Below are positions 23,180 to 32,231 of a DNA stretch of 64,000 bases, piece by piece. The notes under the pieces were generated by a model. The model was not told the origin of the DNA. It saw only the letters and a list, made by a program, of their open reading frames with translations, and did not search any database. The DNA is from Takashimella koratensis (taxonomy: Eukaryota; Basidiomycota; Tremellomycetes; Trichosporonales; Tetragoniomycetaceae): positions 1,364,001-1,428,000 of the forward strand of contig BCKT01000002.1 of the NCBI GenBank assembly GCA_003116875.1, written 5' to 3'. A program made the position numbers and the translations under genes. Each line of letters opens with the position of its first letter. The stretch's first letter is position 1.

Positions 23180-25461
23180 CTACTTCTTCCCCTTGCCCTT
23201 CTTCTTCCCGGGGACAACAACCAACGAACCTCCTTCGCCCATATCCTCCCCTCCACCTTCCTGTATCTTCATCCCCGCCTCGAGGGAGAACATCAAATCC
23301 CTCACCGTCTCATTCAACTCGTCTACCTCTTTCGCCTTTTCCTTCATCCCTGCCTCCGCCGCCTCTGCTTTCTTCCCCAACACACCCACCCTTTCCGTCA
23401 ACCCTTGCGCCATCGCCCTCTCCGCGCCGAGCGATACCTGCAAGTCTCTTGCCAACGTTGATGCTCGGTCAGCCTTCCGTTCCGCCTTCTCCCTCGCTCG
23501 CTCGGCTTCATCTCGCATCGCCTCGGCGCGGAGTCGAGCGTCCTCCATCTCCTTCAACCTGTCACACGTAGCCGCCAACTCGTCAATCTTGCTCCGTTGC
23601 TTGGCAAACTGCGTCTCATAGTGCTGCCGCATGGCCTCGAGCTGCGAACTGAGAAGGTACGAGTATTCGAGTGTGATTGCTTCGATTGTTGACATTTTGT
23701 CAATATCGTTACTCGATGGACCAGCTTCGTCTGATCCATCGCGGTCGCCGTCGTGATCGTGTCCCGAGGAAGGGTAATCCAAACGGTCCCGGTCGAGTTC
23801 GGAGGAATCTCGCGCCCGGGCCTGAGGAGAGCTCTCAGCGCTGGGGTGGTTGGGCTGAGGTGTCATGTCGCGGAGAGAGCGATTCAGGGGAAGCGTCCGT
23901 GGTGCGCTGGGAGTGACGAGTGATGATGCCGACGGGAGCTCGACAAGCTTGCCATCGGTTCGGGTTTGGATTAGGCGGTGGACGTAGCTATGTATTGGTT
24001 AGCTGATCGTTCGAGATGAGTCTGCAAGACTCTACTCACTTGTCACCTTGATAGTCCCACACACGCTGCGTCTCGAGTTCCATGGCCAGTACGTGCCCAC
24101 TCTCCTCCCAATGCCGCCTTGCGTGCGCCTTGCCGGGCGAGTACCTCCCGCATCCGACGACACCGCAGACCACGCAGATCCAGTTGTTCTCCGTACTGTC
24201 GCACATTGAGCATTTGGACGCTCTTGTCGCTTCGTCGCTCGTTCCAATGCTGCGATAACCTGCCGACGACGATCCGGCGGTCGCCGTTGAAGTGGACGAA
24301 AGAAGGAGATGAGAAACGCGGCAGACAGGACACCTGCTGTCTCCCCATTTCCTGAGGCAGTCACAGTCAAAGGTATGAGCACAAGGCAGGGTGACTAGAC
24401 CCGTCACGGTAGAGTCGAGGCGCTCTAGGCAGACCGGACACGAAGGGAGCTCGTACCGCCCCTGAGCTGGGACACCGCTCAATGAGTCTGGAAGATGTCG
24501 CTGTCGAGACGCGTATACCGACGGGGGGAACGCTGGGACGGCCGTGGGAGATCCGCCTTCTGATTTGTGTAGGACGAGATGGTGGACTCGGATAGGGTGG
24601 CAAGTCTCACGCGGCTCGAGGGTGGAGAAGGACCGACCGGTGAAGATGACCATAAAGTCTTGTGCTTGAAGAGGATCGCGGAACTTGAGCAAGACAATGG
24701 ATCTGTTCGGGGTAGTCGCCTCACTGCATGTATGGTCAGCACGGCATCAGTGAAGTGAGAGCCTGTCGACTTTTGTCATCAACTCACCGGATCATGCGAA
24801 CACCTTCCAGTCCCGTTGCCCAGCCGCCAATGAACTCGAGAAAATCTGCTGGCCGCATCCAAGCTGGGACAGCCAAGATTGCTACCAAGCTTCCATCCTC
24901 ACCCTCTGCTCGCTCTCCCGCCCATTCGCCTACCGCGCTCTTGCTCCCTTCGCCTCGCTGGCCATCGAGTCGCCCAATCAGGCTCGGAGGAGGGGCGTGT
25001 CGGAACAAGTGAACCACGCCGCGGCCGACGTTCGAGACGCCCGACGCATACGAGTGGCCAAGCGGGTTGGGGTCAAAGTTCGAGTCGGAGCTAGTGTCGG
25101 ATGACTGCGGGACATGAGCGAGCAGAGGCTGGAGCGAGAGCGAGTCAGGAGAGGAAAGGTTGGGATGGGGTTTCCGTCGCCCAGGAGGATGAGGTGGTGA
25201 AGCGGGCGCGGAACCTGGAACGTGCCGAGACGACGAGGCGTGAGTCTTCTTCCGCGCAGACCCGTTCGCTGGGCTCGAAGTTGTGGTCATTGCGTCTTCA
25301 AGATGTATACGATCGACGCTCTTCTCTCGTGTAAAGTCTATCCAATCGACGGTGATCTCGCCCAGCCGGAAATCAAGCGCGGCTGGGTCTGTCGCGAGTG
25401 TGTCTTCTTCACGCTCGATTTCTAGGATGAGCGAGTAGAAGTGGATCCGCGGTGCGGCCAT
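23180..25461 (-). CDS. ETP1: ETP1/BRAP2-like RING and UBP-type zinc-finger protein
   Basis: Cytoplasmic E3-ligase-type protein of the BRAP2 family; yeast Etp1 is linked to ethanol tolerance. Three exons in phase: 24788-25461, 24040-24723 and 23180-23987. Domain order: N-terminus (MAAPRIHFYSLILEIE); BRAP2 RRM-like domain (VAILAVPAWMRPADFLEFIG, then RSIVLLKFRDPLQAQDFMVI); RING (CPVCLERLDSTVTGLVTLPC, AHTFDCDCLRKW, SRCPVCR); UBP-type zinc finger (CSMCDSTENNWICVVCGVVG, CGRYSPGKAHARRHWEESGH, VWDYQGDNYVHRL); then a long charged coiled coil (about residues 540-680) ending in KKKGKGKK. All Cys/His ligands of both zinc domains are present. The start at 25461 begins the family N-terminus directly. Confidence 0.92.
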
Positions 25462-25852
25462 GATCGACGCGCCGGCTTCACAATGACATTGAGAGGTATG
25501 GAGAAGAGTGAATGGTGAGTTGCTGAGCAAGGGTTGGGTGAAGTGAAAGGAGTGAACGTTGGCGGCAAATCCATAGCCCGTCCAAAATTTAAGCAAAGCC
25601 AGTGACGTCGACACCGTCAGTACGCTGGACCAACGCCAGAACAACTCTTTTGAGACCGGTCTGCTCGCGAGCATGCATGCATTCAATCACTACGTTGCTT
25701 CTGACTGTTTCCATCCCCTACAACGAGGGTCATGTTCTGCTTGCTTGTTGACGGCCCTACAACGAGGGTCATGTTCTGCTTGCTTGTTGTCGGGATCCAT
25801 GCAATGCTGGTGTCTTCATCCTGAATGAGAGCGATGACGGTCACGTGCCGGC
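25462..25852. other. Promoter region of the ETP1-like gene and 3' flank of the HGN-motif gene
   Basis: 391 bp. Besides a 35-bp tandem duplication at 25716-25789 nothing notable is seen. Confidence 0.6.
25716..25789. repeat. 35-bp perfect direct repeat (two copies, 4-bp spacer)
   Basis: Copies at 25716-25750 and 25755-25789, each beginning CCCTACAACGAGGG and ending GCTTGCTTGTTG, separated by ACGG. A recent tandem duplication in an intergenic region. Confidence 0.95.
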
Positions 25853-26472
25853 CTAGTGGTGGTGGCCGTGGGCGTGGGCGGCGCGGCTCTGCTCCTTGGC
25901 CTCGTCCTTCTTACGGAGCTCTTCCTCCTCATCGTCGATCAACTCCTTGTCCTTCTGAGCGCCTCGTGAGGGTCTGCAGCGAGTCAGCTCGGATGATCTC
26001 GAGGGGCTTCTGCCGACACTTTGCTCACTTCTGCGGAGGTCGAAGATGGGAGAAAATTCCAGTCATTCAGGTTAGCAACTCGTTCAGTCACAGACAGGTC
26101 TTTATGTCGTCAACTCACGTTACCATGCTAGAAGGAGTGTCAGCTAGGTATTTTAAGTGCACTGGCCACATCCCCGACTCACGCTCCTGGCAAGGGCCGT
26201 TGGGTCGCTCTGGTGGACGTTGGCCTCGTTGTCCGCCTTCTCTTCCTTTGCCTCTACTCGGGCAGCGTCGGCAATGTTGTTGGCGAGTGATCGCTGGTCT
26301 TTGGTATCCAGTCGGTCGTGGGCGTGCTCGGGGGCAACCTCGTACGGGGCGCCAGTCGATGCGTTGCCTATTCCAATCAGCACAAGATTTGGACATCAGA
26401 CTCGGCGAAAAGAGACGAGGACATACCGGCGTGGCCAGTGGTGGGGTCGATAGCTCCAGAGTTGTCAGACAT
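25853..26472 (-). CDS. Small conserved fungal protein with HGN-x-PSRGA motif; requires a 2-nt exon
   Basis: Short, hydrophilic, Ala/Glu/Lys-rich protein starting MSDNSGAIDPTTGHAG. Exons: 26427-26472, 26183-26367, 26119-26127 (9 nt, encodes HGN), 26029-26030 (2 nt, AA) and 25853-25973. All four introns have GT donors (GTATGT, GTGAGT, GTGAGT, GTGAGC) and AG acceptors. Only inclusion of the AA exon puts the last exon into the frame reading K-PSRGAQKDKELIDDEEEEL and ending HAHGHHH. From memory, uncharacterised small fungal proteins share HGN-x-PS-[KR]-GA followed by an acidic helix, which supports this reading. Function is unknown. It shares a promoter with HSP12 and, like it, is small and charged, so stress-linked expression is possible but not shown. 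Confidence 0.75.
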
Positions 26473-27337
26473 GGTGATTGGGTTGTAGTGAGTGTGTGGG
26501 TACAAGTGTGGATGAGTTGAGGTACGGTTGGAACGAAAGGATGGGCGTGAGAATGGTGCCGAGGCTTTTAGAGTCCCGATCCGCGGCAGGCTGTCCCCAA
26601 CCTTGAGCTAATCGGTCATTTGCCCTGGCTCCCGTCTTCCCGCGCCAACTCCGAGTCGTCTGCCCATGCATTGTGTGCTGGCCGTAGCGAAGTCGGCAGG
26701 GGTCTGTCGTGGTCAGTCGTCATCGATCTTGGCTATGGTGGATCCCATAGAAACCGGTGGAGTGTGGCACTTGCATCGTGACGTCAATCGTGGCACTATC
26801 TCCTCTACCCTGCAAGGTGTCGTGCTTGGAGCCTCCGTCATGTGATCGTTCCCTACGGTCCATTCCTGGAACCAACCAACATGACGATCTCTATTCATGA
26901 CGCGGAGCGGAACATGTCAGAACCGCGTAGAACTCAGGCTTGCCGCTCACCGACATGCGTGCTCGCCGGTAAATCCTACGTGTGTGCACGTGTCCCGATG
27001 TCACTGATCCCTACCATACCCCCGGGTACAAACCTTGCTTTTACCCGCCCTTGACGACGTCTGGATCTCCCACAGTCACACACTCGTCACTGGAATGCAA
27101 GACAAGGGAAACCAAACCACCTCGAGCACGTACATTCACGTGCCATGACGTAAATACGTGATCTGCAACGTTTCTCGACCGTCGATGATGCGTTTTACTG
27201 CGCGAAGCACGTTCAGCAAGGCTAACCTGACCCGGCGTTCAGACATATATAATCGGTTCTCAGACCTCCGCTCGCCGCTTCCATTCACACACCTCTTCTA
27301 CTACACAATCAACTACCAAACAAACCTATAACACAAC
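26473..27337. promoter_or_regulatory. Divergent promoter between the HGN-motif gene and HSP12
   Basis: 865 bp. On the HSP12 side there are two CACGTG palindromes (26987-26992, 27137-27142), a CRE/ATF-like TGACGTAA (27146-27153) and a TATA box TATATAA (27246-27252), 86 bp before the HSP12 ATG. These elements suit strong inducible expression. Factor assignment is inference from consensus sequences. Confidence 0.6.
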
Positions 27338-27701
27338 ATGTCAGACTTCGGACGCCAGGACATTTCCGACAAGGCCGGTGCCGCCCTCAAGCCCGACTCG
27401 CAGAAGGTCAGTCCATCCCTCTCTCTCAACTTCACTTGGACCCTTCGCTGACACTCACATAGACCTACCTCGAGCAGGCTCAAGACACCGTTCGTGGTGG
27501 CGTCGACTCGTTGCAGTCGTCGGGTCAGCCCGAGTCCCAGAAGAGCTGGACTCAGTCCGCCTACGACACCTTGTCTGGCAACAGCAACGAGAACCAGACC
27601 TCGCTTGCCGACAAGGCCAAGGTACGTGACCACATCACACGTGTGGAAGGTCGATGCTGACTTCGTAACAGGACGCCTTTGGCTTGAACAAGGACAACTG
27701 A
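27338..27701 (+). CDS. HSP12: Hsp12/Wh11-type small heat-shock (membrane-stabilising) protein
   Basis: 85-residue hydrophilic protein in three phase-0 exons: 27338-27406, 27463-27621 and 27672-27701. It begins MSDFGRQDISDKAGAALKPD, then SQKTYLEQAQDTVRGGVD, the typical Hsp12 N-terminus, and ends DKAKDAFGLNKDN. Family members are intrinsically disordered in solution, fold into amphipathic helices on lipid and are strongly induced by stress and stationary phase. The TATA box and CACGTG/CRE-like sites upstream fit such control. The ATG lies in ACAACATGT context and no alternative start exists. Confidence 0.95.
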
Positions 27702-28089
27702 GCGGTACATACCCTCAGGTTTACCTTGCGTATGTAGCCATACCTTGTAGGAATAAGTGAATATGTAAGAAGTGACAGAAGTTTCATGGATGTCGCACTC
27801 TTGTCTCTTTGTGATGCGCTTCGGCCGAACACTCCAGGTGGCAGTAACCATGATCCGACGTGCAGACTCCATCAGGTGAAAGGATGACCCATTGAGAGGT
27901 TGAGATCACTTCACCAACAAACCCGTCTGCCTCACTTGACAGGGGGCCTTCGGAGCTGGTAAAGTCCAGTGTTGGACTGTGATGTTGACTGACACCATAA
28001 TCTGTTTGCCACCCTCCTATCTTTCCCTCCGACCATACCCCAACACCCCTCGTGACAAGCTACAGTACATCCTGCCCACCGCACACTCG
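27702..28089. other. HSP12 3' flank and upstream region of orphan gene B
   Basis: 388 bp. An in-frame upstream ATG for gene B occurs at 27982, but the intervening codons look like leader sequence, so I start B at 28090. Nothing else seen. Confidence 0.5.
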
Positions 28090-29088
28090 ATGAAACCCAC
28101 CCCAAGTCGCGTGTTCTCAGAAGAGGACGAGACGACTCTCGGCAAGTTGGTGAGATCGATCAAGGAAACGGCTGAGAAAGAGGCAATCTCTGGACCTCGA
28201 CACCTTTTCCTCCTCGGCGACAGAGAGCTCGACTCATTCCTTGCGCGAGCCGAACCTCGATGGAGGGACATGAGCAGAGAGGCGCTGTCCCATTTCGTCG
28301 CCGCCAAGCTGCAAGTGATCCCCCACCTTCCGGCCCGCACCACACGTGGCTCGACTGGCAGAGCGCTTGCCCCTACCTCGCTCTGCACGCAGCGAGTACC
28401 ACCCACGACCCACCCACCGCTGCCACCGCTTTTCTCCGAATCCACTCCGACCAGCTACAACGACAAGGCGTTCGCGGCATTCTGTGGCAAGCTCTGCAGC
28501 CGTCAGTTTTCGCTGTCGGAACACAGCGTCAAGCTCAGTGTCAGCACAAACTCCTACGGACCCGTCAGTTTCGTGCACTTTCATTTCACTCTCCCGCGTT
28601 TCAGCTTCATCGAAACCCAAACCAAGTCTTCGTCTTCCCATTCGGTCCCCGACATTGCGCTCAGATCCTGTCCGAGCACGTTTGTCAACAACATCGTTCC
28701 AAAGTACAAGCCACTCCCTGCGGAAACGACAGTCCTCGAGGACTTCGCCGACACATTGCACAAGCTCATGAGGTCGGCGGATTGGGTCTCTGGCACCTTC
28801 ACCACTCGACTTCCGACCGGCTTCGCATACGCGACTCGTCCGGAACTGAACGAGCACGTCCTATCGTCTTTACCCTACCAGTGCAACCTGTTTTACAAGG
28901 GGAAACGGGCGACGGGCACGGGATATCAGTCTCGTTGTCTTCTCGACCAAGTCGTCTTCTCCGTCTCCCCTTCGACGATGGAGAACAACGAGGTGGGGCA
29001 GGAGAATTACACTTTCGAAATCCATCTGTCCTCGTTGTTTGCTCCCCCACCGCCTGCTATCATTTGCCCACGTTCGACCCTAGATTGA
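28090..29088 (+). CDS. Orphan gene B (A-E family, first of the tandem array)
   Basis: Single-exon gene of 332 residues, no recognised domain. It begins MKPTPSRVFSEEDETTLGKL with a helical, charged N-terminus. A Pro/Ser/Thr-rich stretch follows (about residues 95-120), then a block shared with the other members: FAAFCGKLCSRQFSLSEHSV followed by alternating strand-like segments (VSFVHFHFTLPRFSFIE). After a helical segment (TVLEDFADTLHKLMRSADWV) comes GKRATGTGYQSRCLLDQVVF with FSVSPST, which matches the position of R-x-x-DGW...FSIST in D and E. No signal peptide, membrane segment or zinc site is visible. An upstream in-frame ATG at 27982 is less likely. The paralogy is my reading of spaced motifs and is distant. 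Confidence 0.6.
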   Translation: MKPTPSRVFSEEDETTLGKLVRSIKETAEKEAISGPRHLFLLGDRELDSFLARAEPRWRDMSREALSHFVAAKLQVIPHLPARTTRGSTGRALAPTSLCTQRVPPTTHPPLPPLFSESTPTSYNDKAFAAFCGKLCSRQFSLSEHSVKLSVSTNSYGPVSFVHFHFTLPRFSFIETQTKSSSSHSVPDIALRSCPSTFVNNIVPKYKPLPAETTVLEDFADTLHKLMRSADWVSGTFTTRLPTGFAYATRPELNEHVLSSLPYQCNLFYKGKRATGTGYQSRCLLDQVVFSVSPSTMENNEVGQENYTFEIHLSSLFAPPPPAIICPRSTLD

Positions 29089-29479
29089 CATCGGCATGTC
29101 TTGTCAATCCTTTCGCTTTGTCGGGAGTTTGACCGCAGCACGCCTTCCTTTTCCTCTATCCTTTTGTCAACCTCCCTTTGATCTTGCTCTATGTGCATTC
29201 AACTACCGCTCCGTCATCCTCCTTTACTCTTCCTCTGCCCCCATCCATGCACCCAAGAGTCTCGACGAGCTCTTTTGACTTGACAATCGGTAACATTTCT
29301 GGCCCCACGATACTCCGTTGACCACCAGAAACTGCCGCTGGGTGGTTTGTACAAATCCCGAATGTCAAAAGAGAGACCAGTGCAACTTGGAAAAGTCGCT
29401 TGCTCCTCTTAGTATACAAGTAGTATAAGAGATAGCGGGTAAAAGAGGAGGAGGAAGGACAACCCCATAACTTTCAATC
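29089..29479. other. Spacer between orphan genes B and C
   Basis: 391 bp with pyrimidine-rich 3' flank of B and A/T-richer promoter sequence (AGTATACAAGTAGTATAAG near 29410) before C. No gene seen. Confidence 0.5.
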
Positions 29480-30139
29480 ATGAAGGAGCATCCGTTCTCG
29501 TGGCTTACAGAGCCCACCAACAGACACAAATTGCCGCCTTGGATCCTGTCCCATAACCCTAGCGACTTAGAGTCAGTATTTCGGGCAGCCGAGAACCGCA
29601 CTGACGAGGACACACTCGCCGAGTTCACCGAATTTTGCACCCAGGCGCGAAACCCTAGCGTAATCTTCGAGGGTTACTTCCCAACGGCTGAATTTACCTC
29701 CTCGGAAAGAGTAACAGCACTCTGGTACCCCTCCAAGATACAAGTGCTTTGCAAACATGAGAAGGACGCGCCAATGTCGCTTCGCTTCGACGTCAGTTCC
29801 ACAATCATCATGGACAAGGAAGGCGGAATACAGGCAACCAAGGTACCGGAAGCAGCCAGGAGTGCCTTCCTCAACAGCCTCGTAAAGAGATCACCCACAG
29901 ACTGGTTATACTGACACACTGACTGTACCGCGGAGCAGGCGGCTGCCGATTTGGAGAGCATCGTGGACTACAAGTTGACTTCAATCATGAGCATTCCCAA
30001 ATGGTATGAAGATTCGGACCTGTCTCAGCCTCCGGATGGCTGGGTATCCTCCCCTTCGACTGACGGTGTATATACCATCAATCATTCTACTAAAGGAACG
30101 ATCTCAATTGGCGATTTGCCCTACGTTCCTGCTATTTAA
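29480..30139 (+). CDS. Orphan gene C (A-E family, short member)
   Basis: Two exons, 29480-29881 and 29939-30139, joined in phase 0 by a 57-nt intron (GTAAAG...AGCAG), give 200 residues. The upstream exon alone would end in a stop inside the intron, so splicing is needed to add AAADLESIVDYKLTSIMSI. The first half aligns with gene D: ILSHNPSDLESVFRAAEN, DTLAEFTEFCTQA and FDVSSTIIMDKEGG correspond to D's ILPSHSPEALVEVLAIGD, AALTEFPKLCSLF and IQIGSLLLMQKKEYG. It lacks the FSIST tail of D and E, so it is either a shorter paralogue or truncated. Function unknown. The ATG is in TCAATCATGA context. Confidence 0.65.
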
Positions 30140-30906
30140 GTGTGTACTTTGTGAGTACGTCGGTGTTCTCTTCCTAGTATCTCAGCGCACGAACGACTAT
30201 GCCTGAAAATCAATTTGAAGAACTCCGTTTAAGTTTACCTCACCTTGCACACATACACTCGATACTGGTCGAAGCTACTTGCATCACTTGAGCGGAAGCT
30301 GTGAATAGCTAGAATACATTTCTATGACTTTGACACAGGGACACCCTGATAACGCTCGACGGGGCAGATCTGCGAATGCCGAGCTGTCACATGAACACCG
30401 CCAGTTGAAAAAAGCTTGCGCGTGACCATACGCTGCCCGACATCTGCTACCCATTTCCCCTATCACTGCTAGCCTTTCGAGCAGGTACTCATCCACAATT
30501 GCTCCTTGTGCTCATTTGGAGTGTCATTCCTGTCGAGCGCCTGTCACACCGGTCCTCCCCCTTTGACGCTTTGGTCTGAACTGATAAGCCGAACGGCTTA
30601 CCTTTATGCTAGGTGCTCTTTTCATTCGTGGAGTAGAGGATTTGGCTCGATACAAAGGTGTTTGTAGGAGCTGGGGCTGAACACGCCTTGTCTAGCTCTC
30701 TTATAATCAGTCCAGACAAAGGACAAGGTCAATCAAAGTCTAGACCAACCGGTCAAATTTCCTTTGACATCCTTTCTCTCTCGCGACTTGACAAAGGTCG
30801 ACTAGCTGGCGGCAAACGGAAGCCAGGGGCCTTTCAGGTGATTGCCAGGTATATATATACATAGCCTAGGTGAAGAGAGAGATAGCAACCACCAACCGAC
30901 CACAAC
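30140..30906 (+). promoter_or_regulatory. Spacer and promoter of orphan gene D with TATATATA box
   Basis: 767 bp. TATATATA at 30850-30857 lies 50 bp before the gene D ATG and is the clearest core-promoter element in the array. TTTGACA- and GACAAAGG-like words recur at 30711-30800. No gene seen. Confidence 0.5.
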
Positions 30907-31997
30907 ATGAGCGCTCACAGTCACTATTACCGTGAGCGTGTCAAGGCAAATTTTAGATCCAGCAAGACTGCCGAAGGCATTCTTCCTTCGCATAGCCCTG
31001 AGGCACTCGTAGAGGTGTTGGCTATCGGTGACACTATGACCAATGATGCGGCTCTCACCGAGTTTCCCAAATTATGTTCTCTCTTCCAACAACGCGATGT
31101 CACCAGCCAGCCTCTCGACGAGCTTGGCGACACAAGGATCAAGGCGATTAAACAGAAACCTGTCGTCGCGAGTCGTTAACCCCGACACCCAGAAACGAGA
31201 CCCAAACGCTTTTCTCAACCTGTCCACAGTGGACGTCACCTTTGGACGTTCCGACGACAACAAGCCAACCGTCTGCATCCAGATCGGCAGTCTTTTGCTG
31301 ATGCAGAAAAAAAAAGGAATACGGAAACTCAGGCACGCATCTATCGAAGGAAGCGCTCTCCACTCTGTTGGCCGCTTCGGTTGAGGGCTTCCTTCAGTTC
31401 AAAAAAATCTTCTTCAACCCCGCCATTTTCGAGTCCCACTCGATCGCTCATCTGGAAGAGGAACTTGCGCTCTCTGTCAGGTTGAACCTTGCCGGGCGGA
31501 TCAGAAGTGACGGGTGGAGAAATGGAGAATTTTCGCCCGACACACAGATCGGTACTTGACCGGCGACCGACAAGAGCTCACTCTCGGTGACGGAATCCAC
31601 AGACAATCCATGCGCTCCGTCCGGACAGGCCCCGATCACTGTGACGTTCTCGATCTCCACCAAAGACATTGTCGGACCCCGTTCGCACGTTCCGCATACA
31701 GGCGTTTTCGCACTCTCAGCGTCGGGAGGGAGGATGACCGGGGCCTCGAGGACTACCCCTTACGCTTTTGCACCAGCATCGTCTTCGGCTGCGGCAGATC
31801 CTCCGGATCGAGACGACAATCCCGGTTGGCTCACCAACTTTGACCTGACGCACTCGTCCTTCCGCTCCATGCGTGCGCCACAGAAAGCGTCCACGAACGA
31901 GGCGGAAGACCCCACCGCTACGGCTGGACCCAACAACAACCCCCCAGCTTGGCTGGATGACTGGGACATCTCGAAGTTGAACAACAAGGATTTTTGA
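30907..31997 (+). CDS. Orphan gene D (A-E family), frame broken at an A9 run
   Basis: Best model: exons 30907-31098, 31193-31551 and 31603-31997. The last intron (GTACTT...CACAG, 51 nt) is well supported. The first (GTCACC donor, 94 nt) is weaker. Between them the frame must shift by one base at the A9 run 31307-31315: before it reads VCIQIGSLLLMQ, after removing one A it reads KKEYGNSGTHLSKEALSTLL, and both sides match genes C and E. So as sequenced the gene is frameshifted. The end carries RIRSDGW, ITVTFSISTKD and two WL-containing C-terminal motifs (NPGWLTNFDLTHSS and PPAWLDDWDISKL). Either a one-base homopolymer error, a real pseudogene, or slippage during expression. Function unknown. 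Confidence 0.55.
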
Positions 31998-32231
31998 CCT
32001 GGAAATACTTTGAGTACTGTATATACATCTGATCATGCAGTCGAGTCGAGAAGGCAACAGTGCACCACTCGGCGCGCGCTTTTGTCTCCCTCCTTTGACA
32101 GAGCCAGATAGCACACCATGAAGATCCAAAGCTACTCAGAACCCGGTCTTGAGTATTTGCCACTCGTCCTTCTTCACCATTGACCTTTACCTGTCCCACA
32201 AATCGCCAAGTCGACTACCAATCCAATCGAG

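Noticed and set aside
27982..28089. Earlier in-frame ATG for orphan gene B
   Set aside because: The added 36 residues resemble translated leader; the ATG at 28090 gives a charged helical N-terminus like the paralogues.
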